A stretch of 64,000 nucleotides of DNA from Talinum fruticosum. Taxonomy: Eukaryota; Streptophyta; Magnoliopsida; Caryophyllales; Talinaceae. Below the pieces are notes generated by a model. The model saw only the letters and a list, made by a program, of their open reading frames with translations. It had not been told where the DNA came from and did not search any database. This document shows, piece by piece, positions 23,772 to 34,800 of this stretch. The DNA is taken from positions 10,726,001-10,790,000 of the forward strand of contig JAITYX010000007.1 in NCBI GenBank assembly GCA_021018815.1, written 5' to 3'. Each line of letters starts with the position of its first letter. Position 1 is the first letter of the stretch. The position numbers and the translations under genes were made by a program.

Positions 23772-25287
23772 CTATACTATTGTACATGCATTTGGATTTT
23801 CATCACTGAACATAGAACTGGCATTTCCATTACTGGCACTGCTATCCCAATAAGGATCTGTACTGTAGGTTGTGTTGTCCATTCTACTGTAGGTTGTGTA
23901 TCGTGGTGGTGATTGTACATATTGATATGCTGTGATGTATGATGATGGCCTGGATGTGTTGTAGCTGTGCGTCACATAAACAGGTGGTGATGGCTCTTGA
24001 TAACTAGGTCGAGGTGGTGGTGGTTCATGATAACTAGATCGAGGTGGGGGTTCATGATAACTAGGTCGAGGTGGGGGCTCATGGTAACTATGTCTAGGTG
24101 GTGGCTCATGATAAACAGGTCGAGGAGATGACTCATGATAGACATGTCGAGGAGGTGGTTCATGATATACAGGTCGAGGAGGGGGTGGTTCATAATAGAC
24201 AGGTTGAGGCCGCTCTTGGTAAACAGGGTGATGTGGTACCTCATGGTAAACACGATGTGGTGGCTCATGATACACATGGGGTGATGGTTCATGTCTAAAA
24301 CTGGGTCCAGGTTGACTGTTCCAATGTCCGTAACCACCTTGACTGTATCCAGGGGCATACCCATTGCCATAGTCGTACCTGTAACCATAGTCAGGCGGAT
24401 GGTGGTGTATAACATGAACCTCTTCCAGATCATTTGGTTTAGAAGGGTTTTCTGGCTGGCTTGGTGGGTTATCAGAGGTTGGGGGTGAAGGATTTGTCTC
24501 AGGTGGTGGATTTTGAGCTGATGGATTTTCAGGCGGTTGTGGTGGTGGTGGAGGTGGTTGATCTTTGGGTGGTTCTTCAGGTGGAGGGGGTGGTGCTTCC
24601 GAATTTGGAGGTTCTGCAGACTGAGGATCTCCTCCCTCTGGTCTTGTTGCCCCTCCTTCTGGAGGTGGTGCTCCTCCATCTACTGGTGGTTCTTGCGGCT
24701 GGGAATTCTGATCAGGTACTTCTGTATGAGAACAGATTGTTGCAATTTTCCTGACCTTTTTAATGGCTTTGATGATTCTTTCAGGATCAGCTCGTCCAAT
24801 TACCGTCAGCTTCTGCTGGGGAATGTCGATGTAGAGATCATATATACCTGCAGGGAGCAGAATTCCATGAAAATGGTTAACTAACAGCTTGTATTGAGTT
24901 GAGACCAAAAGGAGAAACCAAAGGTTAGATTGTCTTTGATAACTTACCATCAATGCTATTTATGGCCTTCTTGATCTTTTGTACACATCCATTGCAGTCC
25001 ATTCGGACATGTATCTCTGTGATTCTTGGTCTCTGCATTTTTTAAAAGGAAAAACTGAAAAAGGTGAGAATGATTATCCCATGTGTTTCTGAAGATGGAA
25101 GAGTATGAAATCTGGACAAAACTAAAACCTATTGATGATATTAGATTCTGAATGCATTTATTGGGAAGCTGAAAAAAAAATAGCCTAGAATGATTATTTC
25201 AGGTATATGCAGCTTGAAAAATATAAAGCTTGGAGGAAATCTTGTCAACTTTTGAGTATGCAGCCATACCTGTAGTTCTGGAATCAT
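23772..25287 (-). CDS. HIPP: Heavy-metal-associated isoprenylated plant protein (HIPP), proline-rich
   Basis: HIPPs bind metals through an HMA fold and attach to membranes by a prenylated C-terminus. Three coding exons: 25287-25270 (only six codons, MIPELQ), 25032-24948 and 24847-23772, all GT-AG, giving 392 residues. The HMA domain spans about residues 8-75, with the metal-binding MDCNGC (Cys19, Cys22) and DLYIDIPQQKLTVIG. Then come an acidic, proline-rich stretch with PPPEE and PPPP runs, a Tyr/Gly-rich segment, and about a dozen units of the type YHEPPPRPV. The chain ends CTIV, a CaaX box (Cys389). An ATG at 25038 also opens the HMA frame, but it overlaps the ATGCAG acceptor. The upstream start restores the family's MIPEL-type N-terminus. 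The repeat is long for this family as I know it. Confidence 0.9.
23985..24300 (-). repeat. Coding minisatellite in HIPP (YHEPPPRP units)
   Basis: Short units, mostly 24 or 27 bp, encode variants of YHEPPPRPV and YHEPPPRPS. Neighbouring units near the C-terminal side are almost identical, while units on the N-terminal side are more diverged. All units keep the reading frame. Confidence 0.9.
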
Positions 25288-26424
25288 CTTGGAGGAAGAG
25301 GGAGATGGAGAACCCCAAACAGCCCTTTAGGTGTGCAACTGGGGAAAGAATAGAATAGGTGCCATTATATTTGTATTTGAGGAGGGAATATTTGAAAGGA
25401 GAAAGAGGTGGGACATGCAAGGAATCTCTTTTGTGAGAGGGTGAGGAAAGCAGAGAGGGAAGGTGTTACATCGTGTTACATTGGTTTAGCTTCACGGGTC
25501 GCTTTCTAAACTAAAAGGAGGGTTTAGAAGGAACAATAGCCGATAGGGATGAAAATAGAGTCGGTTTTGTCATGCCTAAGGGAATTTTGCCTTTAAGACG
25601 ATAGATGGATGGATGGATGGACGGATCGCCTGTTGTAATTGAAGAAACGCTTGCGTCTAGGATATCCAAGGCTATATTGGGCAGGAAGGAAAAAAACATT
25701 ACAACAAAAGAAAAGAAAAATGGAAGGGCAAAAGGGGGTGGTGATGGGCAATTTTAAGATATTCATGTAGTGCTCAGTTAGGTCAAAGTGGCCTTTAGAT
25801 AGGTGAAGGATGTCCACTCCCAGGGAATCCTTTTGTCACAACTCACAAGGAAAGAAGCTTTTTAGCTTTCATACTACTTAATGAATGAATAACTGAACTG
25901 ATTTTAGGGCTGCTTTATTTTACAATTATATTTTATGATTAAAAGGGTGTTTATTATCAAAAACTGCCTTTTTATTTTTATGATTATTGGTATTATTAAA
26001 GGGCTTTTGCGTTATCAGAAAACTGCCTTTTTCTGTTTGTGGAGGACTACAGAGATCAGATTCTTCCAATTAGGCCTTTCAGGGGGGTTTGAGAAGCCTT
26101 CGGTATGTACGTGTCTTGACAAATGAATGGCTTTTGATTGACATGTGGTTGTGACTGATTTTAAGTTGGAGACCAAAATTTTCCTATTGTCTGTTGTAAT
26201 TGTGTTCTGACATCTAATGCCTGCTTAGGTAAGTTTTTTTATGGTGAAATTTGCCGCTACTCTTAGAGTTGGCATATGGGTCGTTTGAGTCGATTCTATG
26301 TCTTATGGAGTAACAGTAGTTGGATGGCTTCTTCGACATCAAATTCCCGGCATGGTTCAAAATCTAGCTATATTCTAACTCTATGCTTGTGACATTTTGA
26401 ATCATTAGATTTGATCATGGTATC
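25288..26424. other. HIPP upstream region and gap before the copia element
   Basis: The first ~150 bases look like HIPP leader: on the minus strand they are CT-rich. Farther out lies a short (GGAT)n run near 25603-25621. I see no coding exon. Confidence 0.55.
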
Positions 26425-26708
26425 TCGTTAAGGAAACAAAGTGTTTTGTTCGATTTAGGAAACTAAATATGTCTTTATAGTTTGATTTAATTTTCTTAAT
26501 TATATTAGAAGTGGTCTTCCTACTTTTACTAGTATTAGGAGTTTGAGTTATATTAGAAGTAATCATCCTAGTTTTATTATAATTAGGTATCTTGTATGTA
26601 TAAAAAGCCGTTTCGCATCTTGAGAATAATACAAATTATGAGAGCAATTATTTTTCACATGTAAAAGTTCCACCATTATTTCAAATTTATTATCTCAAAA
26701 TTTCTACA
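26425..26708 (+). repeat. 5' LTR of copia element
   Basis: About 284 bp, from TCGTTAAGGAAACAAA (in place of TGTTAAG) to TTTCTACA. It matches 30234-31026 over its length apart from the MITE. It holds two copies of a 48-bp unit (TTATATTAGAAGTGGTC at 26500, again at 26548), against three in the 3' LTR. A TATA-like TGTATAAAAAG lies near 26600. Confidence 0.88.
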
Positions 26709-26720
26709 TGTTATCGAGTC
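26709..26720 (+). other. Primer binding site (tRNA-Met type)
   Basis: TGTTATCGAGTC directly follows the LTR's terminal CA. It resembles the initiator-Met primer site TGGTATCAGAGC with one substitution and a small shift. Confidence 0.55.
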
Positions 26721-26731
26721 ATAAAATAATC

Positions 26732-28200
26732 ATGGCTAAAGGGCAAGGGAAAGAAGAGACCGAAGGAACTCGCCCATCTATTCCACGTCTCTCACCCAAA
26801 CAGATTGAGAGGCTATTAAGTCTCATTGACACTTCAAAGAGAGGTGATAAAAAGTTATCAGGAAAAGATGATTGATTACTAGATCGTGGGGCCTCGTGTC
26901 ATATGATAGGAGACCTAAACAAATTAAAAGGTGTCTACGATATTCACTCAATACAGGTTGGGATGCCTAACAACGAGATTAGTATTGCTAGTAAAGGTGA
27001 ATGGGTGCAATTAAATTCGACAATCATCCTTCATGATGTCCTATATGTACCGGATTAAATTGCAATCTTATTTCGTGACCCAACTTATTAATGAATTATT
27101 ATGCACAAGTGACGTTTACTAATAAGGTTTGTCTCGATACAGGACCCTTCTACGAGGATACCGATTGTAGTGGGTGAACAACAAAGTGGGATCTATTTTT
27201 TCAAGGATGTTCAGCCAAGTACAGTCCGAGTAAACAAAGTCATTACCCGAGATTTGTGGCATCAACGGTTAGGGCATCCTTCCAAACAAGTATGTCATCT
27301 TTTATTAGTAGTATTGGAGGTTGTGGGACTAAAATTAGTAATGATGTTTGCGATGTGTGTTCAAGAGGTAAACAGACTCGTTTACCCTTTCCAAGTAAGT
27401 GAAAATAAAGTTTTAAAACTGTTTTGATTTAGTTCATTATGATATTTGGGGTCCATATCACACCAAGTCTCTAAGTGGAGCTCGAGTACTTTTTGTTTAT
27501 TCTTGATAATGCTAGTAGAGGGACTTGGGTGTATTTAATAAAAGAAAAGTGAAACTTCCCAACTAGTTATGAATTTTTGCCATATGGCAAAAACTCAATT
27601 CAACACTAAGTTAAGGTCATAAGAAGTAACAATGGAAATGTGTTTACTTCTAGGCCTATGAAAAAATTTTATGGGGAGTAAGGAATAATACACCAAACTA
27701 GTTGTGTAAGAACACCACAACATAATGGTAGAATTGAAAGAAAACATCGTCATATTCTAACCGTTGCTAGGGCACTTCGATCCCAAGCAAATCTACCTCT
27801 AGAGTTTTGGGGTGAATGTGTGTTAAGTGCAACTTACCTAATAAATAGAAGTCCTTCCAAAAAGTTACAAGGCAAGACTCCATATAAGTTTTTGTTTAAG
27901 TCTAAACCCACATATGAGCACATTAAAGTTTTTGGGTCATTATGGTATGTGCATAAAAGGTAAAAGGATAAGTTTGCTACTCGTAGTCAAAAGTGTATAT
28001 TTATGGGTTACCCTTATGGGAAAAAGGGTTGGAAGGTTTATGATATTGAGACTGGTGAAGTTTTTGTGAGTAGAGATGTAATTTTTCTTGATGAAGAAAT
28101 TTTTCCTTATGCTAATCCTAAAGAAAAAGGAAAGAAAGATGTGGACTTGAGGATCATGGACCGGACTCAAACATAAGTCCGGACCTTGAAGAGTTAGGCA
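26732..28200 (+). pseudogene. Copia gag-protease-integrase remnants
   Basis: A short frame from the ATG at 26732 carries the linker that normally follows the gag zinc finger, so most of gag is deleted. The protease active site reads LDRGASCHM near 26880, with Arg where Ser or Thr follows the catalytic Asp. The pre-integrase motif DLWHQRLGHPS lies near 27250. The integrase core follows with YDIWGP near 27440 and [11 protein letters not shown] near 27720, split by several stops and frameshifts. These are recognised by family motifs; none is intact. Confidence 0.85.
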
Positions 28201-28230
28201 AGAGTACTCGGGTCCGACAAAATAAGGGAA

Positions 28231-28546
28231 GTGAAAGAGCCTGGCCCGCGAAGCGTGGAATGAGAGGCACAACCGGAGCAAGAAGAAACCGAGCAGAGCC
28301 GAGGCGTCGCTAGAAGCCGTCCAGCTGGAGCAAGAAGAAATTGGGCTACGTTTAAGTGAAACGCAAGACCAGGCTCGCCAGCTCGTCGCCCAACATTTCT
28401 TCAGCTCTAACACCGACCAACGGCTTCTAGCCCATCTCGCGCGCGAGTCCACGGGATCTCCAGGTGAACCCACAAACCGGGGAGCAACCAAAATATTTTT
28501 GAGACTAATATTCCGAGCCGAACAAGGGGCGAGAAAAAGTTCCTAA
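28231..28546 (+). other. GC-richer insert with open frame inside copia hinge
   Basis: Between the copia hinge (TRVRQNKG, ending near 28230) and its continuation (HLQDYIC, from 28550) lies about 315 bp of clearly higher GC. A frame is open from 28235 to a TAA at 28544-28546 (103 codons). It is charged and helical in look: KPSRAEASLEAVQLEQEE, then SETQDQARQLVAQ. It may be a coiled-coil gag fragment of another retroelement, but I do not recognise it with certainty. No clear target duplication was found. Confidence 0.5.
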
Positions 28547-28619
28547 GTCATCTCCAGGACTATATTTGTTAGACAACTAGACCAAAAACCCTTATTCGCC
28601 TTCACCTCTACAAAAGGTA

Positions 28620-30239
28620 TCCTCGAGTAAACCGTATCCCATAGCTAATTATGTCACTTGTACTAATTTTTCAAATGCACATCAAAATTATCTTGTTGCT
28701 ATTACAAAGATTGTTGAGCCTAGGTATTTTCATGAGACAATGGAGAAAGAAATCGAGGCCCCGGAGTCAAATGAGACTTGGACAATAGAAGATCTAACCA
28801 TTAACAAAAAGTTGATAAATTGCAAGTGGGTGTACAAGCTGAAGTACAATTCGGATGGGTCCATTGAACGCTATAAGGCGCGATTTGTGATTCGAGGAGA
28901 CAAACAAATCGAAAGATTTGATTACCATAAGACCTTAGCTCCGATAGCCAAGATGGCTAATGTAGGGTGCTTTTTATCCGTAGCAACAACGAAATGATGG
29001 GAACTACATCGGATGCACGTAAATAACGCCTTTCTATATGGAGATTTAGATGAAGAAGTTTACATGAGAATGCCTCCTGGATTTAGAACATCGAGTTCCA
29101 ATAAGGTATGCAAGTCGAAGAAGCCTCTTTATGGACTTAAACAAGCGCCACGACACTCTGGTTTGCCAAACTCTCATCCAAATTACATGATTATGATTTT
29201 GTTAGGTGATATGTCGACTATTCCTTATTCACATACAATAAAGATGACATATTCATGGGACTTCTAATGTATATAGATGACTTGGGGGCTTACAAGTAAT
29301 AATTCCCAAGCATGTGTTGAGTTTAAAGAATATATCAATAATTGTTTTCATATGAAAGACTTGGGTCCCCTCAAGTATTTTCTTGAGATTGAAGTTACTA
29401 AAAGCTCAAAAGGGCTATTTTTAAGTCAAACGAAGTATGCACTTGAGATAATTAAAGAATGCGGGCTACTCGGGGCAAAGCCAACAGAGTTCTCGATAGA
29501 AACCGGTCATAAACTTGCATTGGCTAATGGGTCACCTATTGATGACCCGACAAGGTACGTGAAGACTAGTTGAGATACTTATATACCTAACCCTTACAAG
29601 ACTAGAACTATGCTATGCAGTGCATATTCTCTCACAATTTATGCAGGAGCCGAAGGAAGAACACATGGAAGCAGACTTATCGGGTCTTGAGATATCCGAA
29701 AGGACACTCGGGATAAGGTATTTTGTTGAAAAGTGATTTGGATTTACAAGTTTATGCCTACTATGATTCAAACTGGGAGCATGCCCTATTACTAGAAGAT
29801 CCTTAACAGGAAACTTTGTTGTTTTAGGTGGGTTACCTATTTCTTGGAAAACGAAAAACAGAGTACGGTGTCTAGTTCATCTACATAAGTGGAATATCGA
29901 GCTATGGCGGTGATAGCCAATGAACCGATTTGGATAAAATCGTTCTTGGCATGTCTAGGAATATTTCTTCAAAAACCAATGAAATTATACTATGATAATC
30001 AAGTTGCGTTACATATTGTCAAGAATCCAATTTTTCATGAAAGGACGAAACATATGGAAATTGATTGTCATTTTGTTCCAGAATGCCTTATAACTCGCGA
30101 TTTAGAGATAGCATATGTGTCTTCTAAGTATCAACTTGTTGACATCTTCACCAAACCATTAAGAAAGTGTGAATTTTTATTTTTACAAAACAAGCTGGGA
30201 TTATTGACTTACATGCTCCAACTTGAGGGGGAGTGTTAA
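28620..30239 (+). pseudogene. Copia reverse transcriptase and RNase H remnants
   Basis: The frame resumes with SKPYPIANYVTCTNFS-like sequence and the RT start (KLINCKWVYKLKYNSDGSIE near 28815). It continues with [20 protein letters not shown] near 29015, [10 protein letters not shown] near 29130 and the active-site YIDD near 29271. RNase H follows with SSSST then VEYRAMA near 29880, YYDNQVALHIVKNPIFHERTKH near 29990 and DIFTKPL near 30140, to a stop at 30237. In-frame stops and shifts interrupt it, for example the TAA between SSSST and VEYRAMA. Confidence 0.88.
30224..30233 (+). other. Polypurine tract
   Basis: TGAGGGGGAG lies directly before TGTTAAG, the start of the 3' LTR, which is the classic copia arrangement. 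Confidence 0.85.
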
Positions 30240-31026
30240 GAAACAAATTATTTTGTTCGATTTAGGAGACTAAATACTCCCTCCGTTTCGTAAAACTTGT
30301 CAAAATATATATTTTTTGATGTTCCAAAATACTTGTCAAAGTTAACATGGGAATTGCATAATAATTTATTACTTTCTTGAAATTGCAATTTACATATTCC
30401 CAATACTATTAATAGACATTACTTGTTTTTTTAGGTGCAATATCAACAATTATTGAAATAAAACTGGAGTATTTATAAACAAAAAATAGTGGAGTAATTC
30501 AGAGTAAGGATAATAGAAGGACTTATTGACAATATTGTTTGTGGCAAAGCTTGGCCAAATTCAATTCACAGTTTCTCTTTTTTGTTTTTTTTTTCTTGGA
30601 AATATTGTTGGATAATAGAAGGATTTATTGATGATTTTCAATGATAATAGCATTATCTTCAATATGTGTAGTAATTAGAGACAATACTTCCTTATTTTTG
30701 TATACTCCCTATATTTGACAACTTTTACGAAGCAAAGGGAATATGTCTTTAGTTTGATTTAAGTTTCCTAATTATATTAGAAGTGGTCTTCCTAATTTTA
30801 CTAGGATTAGGAGTTTGAGTTATATTAGAAGTGATCATCCTAGTTCTATTAGGATTAGGATATGAGTTATATTAGAGGTGGTAGTCCTAATTTTATTATG
30901 ATTAGGTATCTTATATGTATAAATAATCATTTGACATCTTAAGAATAATACAAAGTATAAAAGCATTTATTTTTCACATATAAAAGTTCCTCCATTATTT
31001 CAAATCTATTATTTCAAAATTTCTAA
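30234..31026 (+). repeat. 3' LTR of copia element (interrupted by a MITE)
   Basis: The LTR starts TGTTAAGAAACAAAT and ends near TTTCTAA. Removing the MITE at 30277-30741 and one copy of the TA makes it collinear with the 5' LTR. It has three copies of the 48-bp unit (starts at 30772, 30820 and 30867). Confidence 0.85.
30277..30741. mobile_element. Stowaway-like MITE nested in the 3' LTR
   Basis: Terminal inverted repeats: the left end CTCCCTCCGTTTCGTAAAAC matches the reverse complement of the right end, TTCCCTTTGCTTCGTAAAAG. TA is duplicated at both borders (30275-30276 and 30742-30743). The 5' LTR shows the empty site (CTAAATATGTCT), which confirms the ends. The element is about 465 bp, noncoding and AT-rich. 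Confidence 0.9.
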
Positions 31027-31135
31027 GTATTTCTGTTTTTCGAAAAAATCTGTTATCTCAAAATAAGGATTGTTCTAAAAATTTTACTTTTTCCTTTTCC
31101 CGATACGCAGAGCCGGATGTAGACAGGATTTAAAT

Positions 31136-31813
31136 TAGAGATGGGAAAATCTGACACGACACGATTACCGACCCGAACCCGACACAAAGTTAGGCGAGTT
31201 TGGGTACAAATTTTCAACACGTTTATATAAATGGGTTGACACGAACAAACCGATTAAATAAATGTGTTAGGTTAAGGTTGATAATCTTGACACGAAAAAT
31301 ACCTATTTAACACGATTAATTAATTAGGTTAAATAGGTCGACTTTTTATCGTTTACCGTTTACTTGTTTATTTGTTTAGTATTGATTTTTCAGGGCAACT
31401 AAAATTTTAATTTTAAAAATTAGGGGAATTGAAATTTTGGGCCAATTTTCAATATGACAATTTCAAGTTAGTTGTAATTTGAATTTAAACTTATTTAGTT
31501 GGTTTATAATATGCTAATGTCTGTACGTTTTTTTTTTTTTTTAAACTACAATGTTTAATGCTTGAACAAGAAACAAGTTTGGAAATGTATTTTTTTTATG
31601 ATATTTTTTTCATTGAATTATGTTAAATTTATATTTTCATCAACTTAGTTAAATAGGTCGATTCGAGTCAACCTATTTAGTTGATAAACGGGTTAGGTCG
31701 GTGATTTTAGACCCGGTTATTATATAGGTCAGTACGAGGTTTGACTATTTTCAACCCATTTAAGCTCGACACGAACACGAACCCGACCCGACATGACCTG
31801 TTGCCCAGCTCTA
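31136..31813. mobile_element. Non-autonomous hAT element
   Basis: The element starts TAGAGATGGG and ends CCCAGCTCTA, imperfect inverted ends. It is flanked by a perfect 8-bp direct repeat ATTTAAAT (31128-31135 and 31814-31821), the size hAT transposases make. Subterminal regions are rich in CGACCCG and GACACGA repeats on both sides. At 678 bp it has no transposase frame, so it would need a partner in trans. Confidence 0.92.
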
Positions 31814-31821
31814 ATTTAAAT

Positions 31822-34800
31822 GTCAAAAATCAATTCTTGTATTTTGTCGTTTTGAATTCTTCTGTGTGTCTTTCCTGCAAAGATGCCATGCCATGCCATG
31901 TTTTAAAAATGTAATGAAATTTGCTTTATTTTATTACTTAAATGTTTTGACCACTTTGTTTCTTTCATATTATCCCTCATCTTCTGATTTTACATACAGC
32001 AGAATTTTGGGTTGTTTTTGGTATTTGATTCTCTCTACTGAAATCATTTTTAATTTCATTAAGCATGGTTATATCGTGAGTGTTTGATTATTTGCTACAA
32101 TTTCACTAGGCTGGAATGCCATTTCTCTTCCTACCTCTTTCTTTTAATATGATTTTTATTTTTTAAATATTAATTGCCTTTTTCTATCCAGTTGTGAGAA
32201 TGTTGTTTTAGAGCAATTAAAACGTAGGATCTTGTGATTAAATTTTGTTTATGTGATCTAATTCATCTTGCCGCAACGCATATTCCATTCAATCTCGAGG
32301 TCGATGTGCCCACATGGTCGCTCGTGTACTCAATATACCCATATTTCCGTATTTAAATAAGAAAATTAAATTAAATATGTATATTTGTGGGATTCATATC
32401 TAATATTTTATTTGACGATTTAAGTTGATGATCTAAAGGTGTATAGGTGATGGATTGAGTTCTAAAAATTGGATTGTGAGATGATGTGGAGGGTGTAAGC
32501 TCTATATATAATCCAAAATTTTGGATCATGGATGCGGATGCTTTTAAGTTTGTTTGATTTTCAAGAGATGAATGATAAATTACTTCTTTATTGCTAATTG
32601 GCGTAGACATTTCAAATACAAGCTTTTATGTGGAAGGACTATCTCATTCAAGAAAACTACACTAAATCAGCAGATCGTTGATCATCAAAAAGTTTATATG
32701 GATCTTTGCTTAAGTTTATATAAAAAAAAAACAACGACATGAATGGAAACGCAAGTGAGTAATATGTTTAAAGTTTGTTTTTTCAGACAGATGAGTATTT
32801 TGACTTTAAAATCTACTTTTTATTTTTGTAAGTGACTTATGACAAATTTATAGCATATAAATATTCTTCCCTTTATGCCAAAAAATCAAAGTCCGACGAG
32901 GGAGGGGGTCTGCTATTCTACCTAACTTTATGCCTAAAACTCAAAATACAGAAATACTTGACAAAAATGCCCATATTAATTAAGTTGCTTGTATTCAGAA
33001 AATTTTATTATAAATTTTAGCGAATTTATTCCATTTCCCAAAGAAGGCATGAACAGAACAAGAAAAAAAAACTCAAAAAATGACGTGGCATATATTTTCT
33101 GCTCATATCAATGTAATTAGCACATTTATTCTGTTTATTTTCAGGTAACGGCAATTGGATTCGTATCCATTTTCAGGTACACAAGTTGGAGATAATTTAG
33201 CACATTTATTTTGTTTATTTCTCGCACTATTTTTATACGTTTAATTAAACAAATAATAATTGTATGGTGCATATTAGCATATATAAATTCAAAATTATTA
33301 GGGTCAGAACTTAGAGGTCTTGTGCAAAAACTTTTGATACACTGATAGGATATTATTTTAGTTTTTTTATAGGTATTCCAATATCTAAATTATACAAAAA
33401 TTACATATATCGATCAGTAGCTAATAAGTATTTTTCGACCAAAACATCGTTAAACTACAAATAGCCTCACCCTTGTCTTACCTTTGCTTTCAATACTTCC
33501 TCAACCATTGTTTCGATGTAAATTGTTATTATGTCTTACTATTTTGGCTGGCGTATCTCTTATCTTCTTTCTTTCTAAATCTTAATTGTGTATCTACTAT
33601 TCTTTTTATTTTTCTAAATTATTGGGGTTATTACTGATCTAATTATAGCCAGCAGTAAGTCCTTTTACTTTGATTCCTTCAATGGAATTAAGATCTAAAG
33701 GTATTGTTATTTTATTTTTAATAAGTTTTATGTCCTTTTTGTGAAAGTTTGAGTCTCTCCTTTTTATAAGAGTTGGGGTTTCTCTCATTTTTGTAAGAGT
33801 CTTTCTCGCCTTTGTGCGAATTATTTCTCTTGTCAATACGTTAAAGTTGTTGATTCAATCGGATGGTGTATTTTTGATATTTTTATCAATTAGTTTCATT
33901 TATTTTGATTGAGAATGATTTAACAATGGAATTTCATGTGGTTCAATCAAAGTGATATTTCCTTCGAGGTTGGATTTATTATATTATATTATATAAATAT
34001 TTATTCTATAAAGTTATACAATAGCTCACCGATATTCGGAGAAGACATGTTGAAGTCCAAAACCAAGGTTTGTGGAAAAATTGATGTTGGAAGTATAGAG
34101 TCGAACAAAAATATATTTACCATTAACTTTGTCAAAATAAAAATTTATTATTTTAATATTATATTTATTCTTATTAAAAAAATTATTTTTATAAATGTCG
34201 TATGACTTTTTAATAATGAAATTTCTCTTTCCAAAAAAATTAAACTGAGACATTCTGTCTTAAAAATTAAAGAGTTTAGGGTAGACAAGGGTTATACTTA
34301 TTGTTTATTGGATTTGAGACCGGGCATGGTCCTTCACTTTTCCTCCTTTGATTTAGGGTGTGCCTTGTACAAAAAGCAGCCCCAAAAGCCCACTCCAAAC
34401 CTTCCCTCTCTTTTTACAAAGACTGTTTCATATAAAAGTTAGTTACATCTTATGATATGTCTTATATAAAAGGGTATAATATAAATATATTTAGTCTGAT
34501 TTCACCTTTTAATTTATATAGTAATATTCTTTGAGTCTCTATCTGCATTCAATCATAAATAAAAACTTAAACATGGTATTTTACTTTTTTATTTTCCTCT
34601 TCTTTTCCAACATACAATAATGTATAATGTCATAGTATGCTTACTTCATATGTATTTTCCTTTTTTTAATCACTTGTTAAAAAAAGATTGAAAAACCATT
34701 GTTTAAATTTAACATATGTTTTCATCAAAAATAAATTAATATCTCTTAATAATTTTTCAAATTTTATTGATTAAATTAATTGACGGTAACGTGATTCACG

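Larger units (their letters stand above)
26425..31026 (+). mobile_element. Decayed Ty1/copia LTR retrotransposon
   Basis: Both LTRs, a tRNA-Met-like primer site, fragments of protease, integrase, reverse transcriptase and RNase H in copia order, and a polypurine tract are all present on the + strand. Possible 5-bp target duplications are GTATC on the left and GTATT on the right. Nearly all of gag is missing, many stops and shifts break pol, and the LTRs have diverged and differ in internal repeat number. A MITE sits in the 3' LTR and a foreign segment in the hinge. The element cannot be autonomous. Confidence 0.9.

Noticed and set aside
23972..24754. Several overlapping frames on both strands, up to 235 residues
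   Set aside because: They are alternate readings of the HIPP proline-rich repeat; low-complexity repeats stay open in many frames.
24948..25038. ATG at 25038 as the HIPP start
   Set aside because: It overlaps the ATGCAG acceptor of an intron. The upstream exon with MIPELQ gives the family N-terminus and a clean GT-AG intron.
27940..28491. 183-residue open frame on the minus strand
   Set aside because: It is the shadow of the copia integrase end and the GC-richer hinge insert. The + strand carries the recognisable motifs, and the minus protein resembles nothing.
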